Positions 14,201 to 22,226 of a DNA stretch of 64,000 bases are shown here, piece by piece. Origin of the DNA: Riemerella columbipharyngis. GTDB lineage: Bacteria; Bacteroidota; Bacteroidia; Flavobacteriales; Weeksellaceae. Position 1 is the first letter of the stretch, and every line of letters begins with the position of its first letter. The notes below the pieces were generated by a model. The model was not told the origin of the DNA. It was given only the letters and a program-made list of their open reading frames with translations, and made no database searches. The stretch is taken from positions 124,001-188,000 of the forward strand of contig NZ_FNAS01000001.1 in assembly GCF_900101995.1 (NCBI RefSeq), given 5' to 3'. Position numbers and translations under genes: made by a program.

Positions 14201-16513
14201 CTAATTTTTCACGACTAATTTTCCTTTTATGGGAACTAAATTATCTCCTAAATTTATCACATAAATATAGATTCCGGCAGGCACATTAGCCCTCCAAGAG
14301 TTGTTGTATCCTTTTTTTGTAAATATCAATTTTCCGCTGAGGTTAAAGATTTGAACCTCATTGTTTTTATATTTATCAAGGTTTAATATATTCCAAGTTT
14401 GATTATAACTAAGAATATTGTTCACAAGAATATCAGAAGTCGTATTATCTTGTACCCCTAAAGAATTATCATTTCCCTCTTTCACTGTTACCTCTGCTTT
14501 GTTTACGGCAAGGAAAATATTGTCATCGGCTTTAATCATAATTCTGCCGTGCTCCGTTACCATATCGTTAGTAAATTTAATGTCTGCGGCACCATTGTTC
14601 GGAAGATTTTTCGCTACTAGATAAGGAAACGATTTTCCGCCGTCGGCAGAGAAATAAACGGAAACGGTTTTGGTGTTAATCGGCACGTTATCCGTGCCTG
14701 CGACATCCCAAGTGATATGTGTATCTTTGTAGGCAGTAAAGGTTTCAGGAAACTCTTGTGAGGTTACCTTGAAAGGCCCCGACTGCTCATCAACCGTAAT
14801 ATCCACATAATCCCATACTACATTTCCTGCTTCTCCTCCGGCAACCGCTCTGTCTCTTACCACAAAAGTCCATTTCATCGTTCTACCTATGCTCGAAACG
14901 GTTTCCCAGTCGCCTCCTTGAGGCCATGTTTCGGTTAATTTATCTTCCAATATTCTGGAAAGTTTAGGCACATATCGGAAATTGTCTGCAGAAGGTGGGT
15001 ACATTCTTGTCGTTGCTCCTGCCGGTTGGCTGGGGCCAAAAGTTTGGATGCTCACTTCTTTAAAGTCTTTGTTGGTCTTGTCCTCTTCTTCCCAGGTGTA
15101 GTAGAGTTGGTCGTTATCCGCATCGGTGGCTTTGCCTTCCAATTTATAAGCCGTAAGTTTCGGTATGGTAAATTCAGAATGTTTTCTTGCCCCGATAGCG
15201 GGAGCGTGGTTACCCGTTTCTTCCGTCCTAAGCTGTAACCCCTGCTCTTTTGCTTTTTCTAAGGTATTTCTGATTTGCTGCACGGAGTAATGATTAAAGT
15301 AGTTATCCGAGCTTCCTTGTACATTGTTTTCGTATTTCAATCCGGCATAACCCATTATGGTAGTTCCGCTGCCGGGTTCTATGGCAGATGTATATATAGG
15401 ATTTCCCACGGAAAAAGAATGTGTTGCCCCCAGCTGGTGTCCTACTTCGTGAGCGAAGATTAAATCTTCCATAACGGTTTGTATATGGTTAAACCGCGTA
15501 TAAGCTTTGGTTCTGGATAGCTGCAGAGACGGCTTTATGGATCCAACTACAGCCTGCCCCGAAGGCGTTCCGCCATGAAACCTGTGGCCTAAATCATAGT
15601 TGTCTTTTCCTACCTCTTTGTTGATGAGGTCTCTTATCTTCTTCCCGTTTGCAATGAAAACAGGATTATCGCCTTTGTCGAGGTATTTACTTTTTTCGCT
15701 AAATTCCGTAAATATCGTAGAGATGCCGGAGACAAGCTCTAAGCGTATGCCTAAATCCGACATAAGAATCTGGTTGGCAGTATTGATTGTCCCTGCTATT
15801 GCACCCAAAACAGCTTCTTTTTTTTCTTGGTCTGTGGCGTGTTCGTAAGGGCTTCCTATGGGGCCGCCATAGCCTTTTGAGTAATATAGGAAAGCTCTGG
15901 AATATTCTACCGTAGCCAATACGGCGAATCTTACCACGCGGGTTTTAATGGGGTTTTCTGCCGGCTGGGTATAGGGGATTATGTCTGAATTTCCGGCAGC
16001 CTCCCTTGCAGCAGTAGAAAATGCATCGAGGTCAAGCTCGCGGCAGGCATCGGTTTTCAGCATTTCTTTGGAGATGCTGCTTTTTCGGACGGAATATTGG
16101 TTGTCAGTATCTTTACTGATGTATTGTATTTTGTCTCCGTCTATCACGGCGGCGTCCGATAGTCCTTGCTTTGTCAGTACAAAATTGATGATTTTCTTAG
16201 GATTGTTTACAGAGATACCTGTATAGGTACGGATGTTCGGGTATTTTCTTTGAAGTTCGTCCGACAGAGTTTTGGTCTGCCTCACCTCATAACCTTCTGT
16301 TTTTCCTTGTGCATCAGGGAAATAAACTTTTTTTGCAGCATTGAAATCAGAAGGGAGTTTAGCTTCAAGAGCCTTATTGTTTAAGTGATATTCAACGGCA
16401 TTCAGGCTGTTTTTATTTGCTTTTGCTACGCTCAGCTGTTTCCAATATTGTTGGGAAAAAGCCGTCGAAGAAAGTAGCAAAAAAATAAATATTGTTATTC
16501 CTCTTATTTTCAT
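14201..16513 (-). CDS. T9SS-exported reprolysin-like metalloprotease
   Basis: 770 residues; signal peptide MKIRGITIFIFLLLSSTAFSQ. A propeptide-like N-terminal region is followed by the metzincin zinc site HEVGHQLGATH (355-365) with a Met-turn IMGYAG (about 386). Beta-sandwich modules follow, and the C-terminus (WNILNLDKYKNNEVQIFN to LPVAGIYIYVI-type strands ending KGKLVVKN) resembles the gliding-associated (type B, CHU_C) sorting domain. So it should cross the outer membrane by the type IX system. It is 6 bp downstream of a paralogue and likely co-transcribed. Confidence 0.85.
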   Translation of the reverse strand: MKIRGITIFIFLLLSSTAFSQQYWKQLSVAKANKNSLNAVEYHLNNKALEAKLPSDFNAAKKVYFPDAQGKTEGYEVRQTKTLSDELQRKYPNIRTYTGISVNNPKKIINFVLTKQGLSDAAVIDGDKIQYISKDTDNQYSVRKSSISKEMLKTDACRELDLDAFSTAAREAAGNSDIIPYTQPAENPIKTRVVRFAVLATVEYSRAFLYYSKGYGGPIGSPYEHATDQEKKEAVLGAIAGTINTANQILMSDLGIRLELVSGISTIFTEFSEKSKYLDKGDNPVFIANGKKIRDLINKEVGKDNYDLGHRFHGGTPSGQAVVGSIKPSLQLSRTKAYTRFNHIQTVMEDLIFAHEVGHQLGATHSFSVGNPIYTSAIEPGSGTTIMGYAGLKYENNVQGSSDNYFNHYSVQQIRNTLEKAKEQGLQLRTEETGNHAPAIGARKHSEFTIPKLTAYKLEGKATDADNDQLYYTWEEEDKTNKDFKEVSIQTFGPSQPAGATTRMYPPSADNFRYVPKLSRILEDKLTETWPQGGDWETVSSIGRTMKWTFVVRDRAVAGGEAGNVVWDYVDITVDEQSGPFKVTSQEFPETFTAYKDTHITWDVAGTDNVPINTKTVSVYFSADGGKSFPYLVAKNLPNNGAADIKFTNDMVTEHGRIMIKADDNIFLAVNKAEVTVKEGNDNSLGVQDNTTSDILVNNILSYNQTWNILNLDKYKNNEVQIFNLSGKLIFTKKGYNNSWRANVPAGIYIYVINLGDNLVPIKGKLVVKN

Positions 16514-16519
16514 AAAGCT

Positions 16520-19348
16520 TTAATTTTTAATCAGTAATTTTCCTTTGAAAGTACTCTTTGTTTTATCTTCTAATGCAATGATATAATAATAAATGCCGGC
16601 AGGAAGTCTTACCGTCCAATCATTGCGATAATCTTTCAGAGTGAGAACCCGCTTTCCTGATGCGTCAAAAATACGGATTATATTTTTTTTGTAAAACTCA
16701 ATATTTTTGATGTACCAAATTTGGTTTGCATGAAGAAAATTGGAAACAATTATTTTATGATCATTAGCAGAGGGTTCTTTGTTTTTCAAAGTATCATCCT
16801 TTTCATCACAAACATCTCCGATGCCGTCGTTGTCCGTATCTTTTTGGTCTGGATTGGCTATATTTGGACAATTATCTTGTACATTAGGAATTCCGTCTCC
16901 GTCGATATCGTCATCGCACGAATCTCCGATGCCGTCGTTATCCGAGTCTTGCTGGTTGGGATTGGCAAAGTTCGGGCAGTTGTCTTGATTGTTTAATATA
17001 TCGTCTCCGTCAATATCATTGTCGCAAGTATCTCCGATGCCGTCGTTGTCCGTATCTTTTTGGTCTGGATTGGCTATATTTGGACAATTATCTTGTACAT
17101 TAGGAATTCCGTCTCCGTCAATATCACTGTCGCAAGTATCACCAATGCCGTCGTTATCCGAGTCTTTTTGGTCAGGATTGGCAATGTTCGGGCAGTTGTC
17201 TTGATTGTTTAATATACCGTCTCCGTCAATATCATTGTCACAAATATCTCCGATGCCGTCGTTATCGGTATCTTTCTGGTCAGGATTGGCTATATTCGGG
17301 CAGTTGTCTTTACCATCTTCAATACCGTCTCCATCTTTGTCTGTAACAGGCTCTTCCCCCTCTTTCACGGTTATTTCTGCTTTGTTTACGGCAAGGAAAA
17401 TATTGTCATCGGCTTTAATCATAATTCTACCGTACTCCGTTGCCATATCGTTGGTAAATTTAATGTCGGCAGAACCGGTATTCGGTAAGTTTTTAGCCAC
17501 TAAGTAAGGGAACGATTTTCCGCCGTTGGCAGAGAAATAAACGGAAACGGTTTTGGCGTTAATCGGCGCATTATCCGTGCCTGCGACATCCCAAGTGATA
17601 TGTGCATCTTGGTAGGCGGTAAACGTTTCAGGCGACTCTTGTGAGGTTACCTTAAAGGGGCCTGCATCGGCATCTACGGTTACATTCGTATAATCGAACA
17701 CCGTGTTTCCTGCTTCGCCGCTGGTAATGGCTCTGTCTCTTACCACAAAAGCCCATTTCATCGTTCTGCCTACGCCCGAAACGGTTTCCCAGTCGCCAAA
17801 CATCGGATATGCCGAAGTGTTGGGATTGGTTTCCGTAAGTCTGCCTTCCAGTATTCGGGACAGCTTGGGTACATATCTGAAATTATCTGCAGACGGCGGA
17901 TGCATTCTTGTAAGAGCCCCCTGCTCCAAATCTGGTCCAAATCGTTCTTTGGTAACGGGTTTGGAAGGTGCCAGCGGGTCGGATTCCTCCCAAGCATAGT
18001 AGAGTTGGTCTTTGTCGGGGTCTTCGGCTGTTCCTTCCAATTTATAAGCCGTAAGTTTCGGAATGGTAAATGTTTTTACACGCTCGGAAATTACGGGAGC
18101 TTGGTTGGCAGACGGCTCCGTCCTTAGCGATACGCGGCTCAAAACATTTTTCATTTCCATAATTGAACGGTGGTTGTAATATAAATCTTTTTTGTATTGA
18201 ATATTTTGGCTTACTCTGTTCCCCGTAAAGGCCACCCCGGGATATGCCATTATAGTACTGCCGCTCGCCGGTTCTATTTTACTGCTGTTTCCCAAAATTT
18301 CTCTTTTGTAGGAGAAAGAATGAAAAGCACCCAGCTGATGCCCTATTTCGTGGGCAAGTACTCCTTCGAAGCGGTCTCTTATGTTAAAAGATTGGTCTGA
18401 TGAAAAGGCATTGGCTTTTTGGTTTGGAAAAGCAATGGTTCCCACCCCTGCGGATAAGCCTCCACGGCTACCGAAGAGAAATAAATGTCCTAAATCGTAA
18501 TTATTTGCACCGATAGCTTTGTCTAGAGTTTCTTTAATTTTGAAATCATGCCAAGAGCCGCTTCCTCCTCCTATGTAGGGTTCGTTGTGTTGGTTCAAAA
18601 AAATAGTGGATTCATCAGAAACCAATTCCAGACGAACCGCTAAGTCTGGCATAAGCATATCGTTCACGCGGTTGACAGAGCGTGTAATGGCTTCCAAAAC
18701 CACGCGTTTCTTCTCCTCTTCCGAGGCATTTTCTTTATTCATAAGTTTCAGCCATACATTAGAATATCCGGCGGAAGCAAGAACCGCAAAACGCACCACG
18801 CGTATTTGATGATTTGTTTCGGCAGAGAAACGTCTCATCCATCCGTACGGCTTTTGGTTGTTCTCCGGCAGTTCATTCATATTGCATTCAAAGGGCAGCT
18901 TGGGCTCTTGGTTCGGCTGCTTTCCGGTAATATGGTATGCTCCCTCTTTTGGGCTTAAATAATAGATTTTATCGGGTGTTTCAAAAACAGCGTCCAATCC
19001 TGTGGAAGACCACACAAAACTCACTTTATTTTGTGGTTTTTTTACGGAATAGCCCCTGAAAGTAAGGAGTTTTGGGTGTTTTCTCTGTAATTCGTCGGAG
19101 AGGGTTTTGGTTTTTACAATTTCGTAAGCAGAGAGGTTTCCGTTTTCATCAGGTAGGTAAATGGTTATTTTCTGCCCAAAAGGAGTATTTGCCAAATTAT
19201 TTTCAAAATCGGTTTTGTTTAGTTTATAATACTGTTTTTCAGTGTTTTTGTGCAATTGGTTTTTAGCAATGGTCCAATATTGTTGAGAGAATAAAAAATT
19301 AGAAAGAAATAAACTTAAATAGAACGGAATGGCTTTGATTTTTATCAT
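16520..19348 (-). CDS. T9SS-exported reprolysin-like metalloprotease with thrombospondin type 3 repeats
   Basis: 942 residues from ATG 19348 (signal peptide [21 protein letters not shown]). Zinc site [11 protein letters not shown] at 333-343 and Met-turn IMAYPG near 371. It follows the same plan as the next gene, but between the beta-sandwich modules and the sorting domain it carries five thrombospondin type 3 calcium-binding repeats (DxDxDGxxD, DNCPN), residues about 669-849. The C-terminus ([34 protein letters not shown]) is a type B T9SS signal. Probably a secreted or surface-anchored protease; target unknown. Confidence 0.86.
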   Translation of the reverse strand: MIKIKAIPFYLSLFLSNFLFSQQYWTIAKNQLHKNTEKQYYKLNKTDFENNLANTPFGQKITIYLPDENGNLSAYEIVKTKTLSDELQRKHPKLLTFRGYSVKKPQNKVSFVWSSTGLDAVFETPDKIYYLSPKEGAYHITGKQPNQEPKLPFECNMNELPENNQKPYGWMRRFSAETNHQIRVVRFAVLASAGYSNVWLKLMNKENASEEEKKRVVLEAITRSVNRVNDMLMPDLAVRLELVSDESTIFLNQHNEPYIGGGSGSWHDFKIKETLDKAIGANNYDLGHLFLFGSRGGLSAGVGTIAFPNQKANAFSSDQSFNIRDRFEGVLAHEIGHQLGAFHSFSYKREILGNSSKIEPASGSTIMAYPGVAFTGNRVSQNIQYKKDLYYNHRSIMEMKNVLSRVSLRTEPSANQAPVISERVKTFTIPKLTAYKLEGTAEDPDKDQLYYAWEESDPLAPSKPVTKERFGPDLEQGALTRMHPPSADNFRYVPKLSRILEGRLTETNPNTSAYPMFGDWETVSGVGRTMKWAFVVRDRAITSGEAGNTVFDYTNVTVDADAGPFKVTSQESPETFTAYQDAHITWDVAGTDNAPINAKTVSVYFSANGGKSFPYLVAKNLPNTGSADIKFTNDMATEYGRIMIKADDNIFLAVNKAEITVKEGEEPVTDKDGDGIEDGKDNCPNIANPDQKDTDNDGIGDICDNDIDGDGILNNQDNCPNIANPDQKDSDNDGIGDTCDSDIDGDGIPNVQDNCPNIANPDQKDTDNDGIGDTCDNDIDGDDILNNQDNCPNFANPNQQDSDNDGIGDSCDDDIDGDGIPNVQDNCPNIANPDQKDTDNDGIGDVCDEKDDTLKNKEPSANDHKIIVSNFLHANQIWYIKNIEFYKKNIIRIFDASGKRVLTLKDYRNDWTVRLPAGIYYYIIALEDKTKSTFKGKLLIKN
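16800..17343 (-). repeat. thrombospondin type 3 repeats: 108-bp units in a 216-bp higher-order repeat
   Basis: Five 36-residue units ([20 protein letters not shown] then [10 protein letters not shown]). Units alternate between ILNNQ and IPNVQ endings, so DNA similarity is highest at 216 bp: for example the block beginning at 16815 recurs at 17031. This indicates recent duplication of a two-unit block. Confidence 0.85.
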
Positions 19349-19360
19349 TTTATTTTTCCA

Positions 19361-19398
19361 CAAAGTTACTATATTTTTTTTTTAATATTTTTTTCAAA
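19361..19398 (-). promoter_or_regulatory. probable promoter of the metalloprotease pair
   Basis: Minus strand TAACTTTG (19368-19361) is a good -7 element 12 nt before the start codon; a TTTG at 19398-19395 is 26 nt away, slightly long for the -33 element. Confidence 0.5.
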
Positions 19399-19574
19399 AA
19401 TAGAATTAACTAATTTTTAGACAAGCTCTATTATGGCGATGTCAGAAGTTTTGGACTTACCTTAAAATGGAATTTTACGGGGAAAATCTATCGCCAAAGC
19501 TCAATGTAAAACATAAACGACAATACAATAGATAGATTGAAATAAACTTATATAATCAAAATAATTCCTCTTAG

Positions 19575-19608
19575 TTGTTCGTTTTTGACGGAATTTTGAT
19601 TACTTTTG
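19575..19608 (+). promoter_or_regulatory. promoter of the small acidic protein gene
   Basis: TTG (19575-19577), 23 nt, TACTTTTG (19601-19608), 19 nt before the start codon. The remaining 230 bases back to the divergent metalloprotease gene show nothing else I can name. Confidence 0.55.
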
Positions 19609-19627
19609 TAGAACAAAAATTTATATT

Positions 19628-19870
19628 ATGAAATTACCAAAATTTTTAATGGCAGATAATTCAGATTTTCCTGAGGATCTGTTCGTTGTTCACACGGAAT
19701 ATCCAAGATTTATCCTCAATGTAGAAGAGGAAGAAGTAGAGTGGCTTGACGATTTGGAAGGCGATGATGAAGAGACCATTGCAGACGAAGCTACAAAAGT
19801 AATAGAAGCTGCTTTCAAATGGTGCGATGCCGAATTGGAAAAATACGATACTGGAGAAGACGAAGAATAA
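19628..19870 (+). CDS. small acidic conserved protein (80 aa)
   Basis: 80 residues with a strongly acidic second half (NVEEEEVEWLDDLEGDDEE). It starts MKLPKFLMADNSDFPEDLFVVHTEYP, a pattern I associate with a small cytosolic protein widespread in Flavobacteriia without known function. No membrane segment or metal motif. The good -7 element just upstream and the codon usage support it as real. It is followed 20 bp later by a tiny membrane protein gene. Confidence 0.75.
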   Translation: MKLPKFLMADNSDFPEDLFVVHTEYPRFILNVEEEEVEWLDDLEGDDEETIADEATKVIEAAFKWCDAELEKYDTGEDEE

Positions 19871-19890
19871 TATCAAAAAGATATTCAAGA

Positions 19891-20016
19891 ATGAAAGATG
19901 ACTCGTTAAGAACGATAGCTCGGATCTTTATTGCAATTTTTTGTTTATCTATTTTATATAATTGGGGATATCAATACGCAAAAAGACATCTTGAAAACCA
20001 CAGCACACGACGATAA
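19891..20016 (+). CDS. single-span small membrane protein (41 aa)
   Basis: ATG 19891 opens 41 codons: MKDDSLRTIARIFIAIFCLS, then ILYNWGYQYAKRHLENHSTRR. One hydrophobic helix (residues about 8-25) with a basic tail. It lies 20 bp after the acidic-protein gene and 12 bp before an intrinsic terminator, which fits a two-gene transcript. Function unknown; its size makes it easy to miss. Confidence 0.5.
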   Translation: MKDDSLRTIARIFIAIFCLSILYNWGYQYAKRHLENHSTRR

Positions 20017-20028
20017 TTATTCAAAAAA

Positions 20029-20058
20029 AAGCTGTCCAAAAAGGACGGCTTTTTTATT
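20029..20058. terminator. bidirectional intrinsic terminator
   Basis: AAGCTGTCC (20029-20037), AAAAA loop, GGACGGCTT (20043-20051) with T and A runs on both sides; it lies between convergent genes and overlaps the stop of the LptF/G-like gene. Confidence 0.8.
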
Positions 20059-21508
20059 GGTAACGTTTGTGTTCCTCTTTCTTTATAAATGGTTTGATAA
20101 TTGGCTTAAAGAACATTTTATATTTTTCGGCATCAAAGACTTGAGAGTCTGTAAGGGCCTTGAATACAAGCCAGATACTAAGAGGGAATAACACGATATT
20201 CGGTAGCCATACTGCAAGATAAGGATTAAGCCGAGATTTCCAAGACAAATTCTCCGCTGTGAGGTCTATTACATAAAAAACAATATAAATCATAATCGCT
20301 ACTACCACAGGGAAGCCCATTCCTCCTTTACGAATAATAGAACCCAAACTTGCCCCTATAATAAAAAAAATCAAACAAGCAAAGGAATAGCTCAGCATCT
20401 TCTGTTGGTATTTTATTACTGTACTTTGATGCTTTATCATATTATAGATTTCGTTTTTGTAGTTTTTACTATTGTCTTTTAATGTGGTTATTTTATCATA
20501 AGCATTCTCCAGAATTCTCAGTCTTTTCTTTGAGTCAAGGGTATCCAGTTTGAATGGTAGAGGCGGAAGTTTTGTTTTGTCTTTCACGCCGTCGCTCGTA
20601 AGATAGGGGCTAATCTGGCTCAGTATATCATAGCTAATCGTTTCAAAACCTGATTTATTGTCGTTTTTTACCTTTTTTATGTCATTACTAACTTCGCTAT
20701 AATTGTGGAAATCATAGTTATCTGTTACCTTTTCTTTTTCTATAGCTTGGTTCCGTAGTTCGCTAATATCAAAGTTAGACACAAGGCTGTCAAATTTCAC
20801 AGACTGATTCGGCTGTTTTACCCTCCGTGAGAAATCTGAGCCGTCTATATTATCCTCAAAAATATAACCATTATACAAAACAAGTTTCAGATAATTCGGA
20901 TCTTCGGCATTAGCGAAACGCCCTCTTTTAGCGACTATGGTTTGTTGGTCTTCGTAGAGGTTTGCAGTTTTGTGAATAAAAACGCCGGTAAGGTTTTGCC
21001 CATTTTCGCCTTCTATTTTATCGAATTTTACAGAGGTGCCTGGCAGTGAGGTAACAAATTGCCCTGCCGTAAAGGATAGCGCCGGTCGTGCGATGGCTAT
21101 ATTGTAGAGCATATTCTTAGCCTTCTTATTAAAGCTCGGAATAATGTTATTGGAAAACAAAAATAAAATTCCGGCAATAATCCCCACCACCATAAGTAAC
21201 GGACGCATCACTCGAAAGAGCGAAATTCCGGCGGACTTTATTGCTGCCAGTTCGTAATGTTCTCCAAAATCTCCAAAAGTCATTATAGAAGACAAGAGGA
21301 TCGTCAAAGGCATTACCATCTGAATGATACTTACCCCAAGGTAAAACAATAATTTTGAAATCTCAAAAGGAGTAAGTCCTTTACCGGTGAAATCGGATAA
21401 TTTGATCCATACGATATTGACAATGAATATAAAACACAGCACGCTGAAAATAAACAGAAACGGTCCAAAGAAAGTTTTGATGATATATTTATCTAATTTT
21501 TTCAGCAT
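20054..21508 (-). CDS. LptF/LptG family LPS-export permease
   Basis: 484 residues. Three N-terminal membrane helices (LDKYIIKTFFGPFLFIFSVL and following), a periplasmic beta-jellyroll region with a family-typical Bacteroidota insertion, then three C-terminal helices (LIFFIIGASLGSIIRKGGMG). This YjgP/YjgQ fold forms, with LptB, the inner-membrane extractor of LPS. Flavobacteria carry two such genes and the sequence alone does not tell F from G. Next gene upstream is LolA-like, then ftsK, an order common in the class. Confidence 0.88.
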   Translation of the reverse strand: MLKKLDKYIIKTFFGPFLFIFSVLCFIFIVNIVWIKLSDFTGKGLTPFEISKLLFYLGVSIIQMVMPLTILLSSIMTFGDFGEHYELAAIKSAGISLFRVMRPLLMVVGIIAGILFLFSNNIIPSFNKKAKNMLYNIAIARPALSFTAGQFVTSLPGTSVKFDKIEGENGQNLTGVFIHKTANLYEDQQTIVAKRGRFANAEDPNYLKLVLYNGYIFEDNIDGSDFSRRVKQPNQSVKFDSLVSNFDISELRNQAIEKEKVTDNYDFHNYSEVSNDIKKVKNDNKSGFETISYDILSQISPYLTSDGVKDKTKLPPLPFKLDTLDSKKRLRILENAYDKITTLKDNSKNYKNEIYNMIKHQSTVIKYQQKMLSYSFACLIFFIIGASLGSIIRKGGMGFPVVVAIMIYIVFYVIDLTAENLSWKSRLNPYLAVWLPNIVLFPLSIWLVFKALTDSQVFDAEKYKMFFKPIIKPFIKKEEHKRYQ

Positions 21509-21576
21509 ACCTTATTAAGATTGGAACCACAAAGATAAAATTCTATGGCTAAAAAGAAAACTTTTTGTAGTCTTTA

Positions 21577-22215
21577 TTATAGTTCCGTGATGACATAGTC
21601 CGGATATTTACTTTTATCAAAAGAAAATGCAGCCCCATTGCTTGCATTGGCTTTATAAGAATTTACAGTGATAGAGGAGGAGGTATTATTCTTATAAACT
21701 TGCTGCATTTTTAATATTTGCTTTTTCGAGGCATCAATGTACAGAGAAATGTATCTAAACTCTGATGAAGAGGTAGGTGTAAGCCTAACGACAGAAGCCT
21801 GTTTTCCGTTTATCCGCTGAGTTCCCATAGCCTTTATAGCATAGCCTTTACGGTATTCTTCAATATAGTTAAGAGGAGAAAAGACAGATGCAGAAGCATT
21901 AGGTTTGCTTATTGTTATTTCTTTTTCTTCTTTGTTGATGCTGTAAACTTTTTTTCCGTCAAAAATTTGTCGGGTTCCCGTTATCTCGAGGGCATATTTA
22001 TTCCCCGATGCATCAAATGTCCCTTTCTGCTGTACTTTGCTGCTGCCTGTCGAGTATGTAAAAGTGAAATAATTACTCTTTTTAGATTTGTAGTTTGCGG
22101 ATACTGCGTCCAAGAGTGCTTTAGCCTTCGCATCTATTTTTTGGGCAAAAGTATAACTACCCATAAACACAAGTACGGTAAAGGCTAAGATGATGTTCCT
22201 ATTTAATATCTTCAT
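21577..22215 (-). CDS. LolA-like periplasmic lipoprotein carrier
   Basis: 212 residues with signal peptide MKILNRNIILAFTVLVFMGSYTFAQ. The mature domain shows the LolA/LppX strand pattern: YFTFTYS, GTFDASGNKYALEI, QIFDGKKVYSINKEEKEITI, then FRYISLYIDASKKQILKM. LolA moves lipoproteins from the inner to the outer membrane. It is 11 bp downstream of ftsK and likely co-transcribed with it and with the LptF/G permease gene 68 bp further on. Confidence 0.85.
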   Translation of the reverse strand: MKILNRNIILAFTVLVFMGSYTFAQKIDAKAKALLDAVSANYKSKKSNYFTFTYSTGSSKVQQKGTFDASGNKYALEITGTRQIFDGKKVYSINKEEKEITISKPNASASVFSPLNYIEEYRKGYAIKAMGTQRINGKQASVVRLTPTSSSEFRYISLYIDASKKQILKMQQVYKNNTSSSITVNSYKANASNGAAFSFDKSKYPDYVITEL

Positions 22216-22226
22216 TATTAAAACTT

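Noticed and set aside
16721-17507. Series of plus-strand frames rich in Ser/Pro over the metalloprotease
   Set aside because: They are antisense shadows of the thrombospondin type 3 repeats; repeat DNA keeps several frames open.
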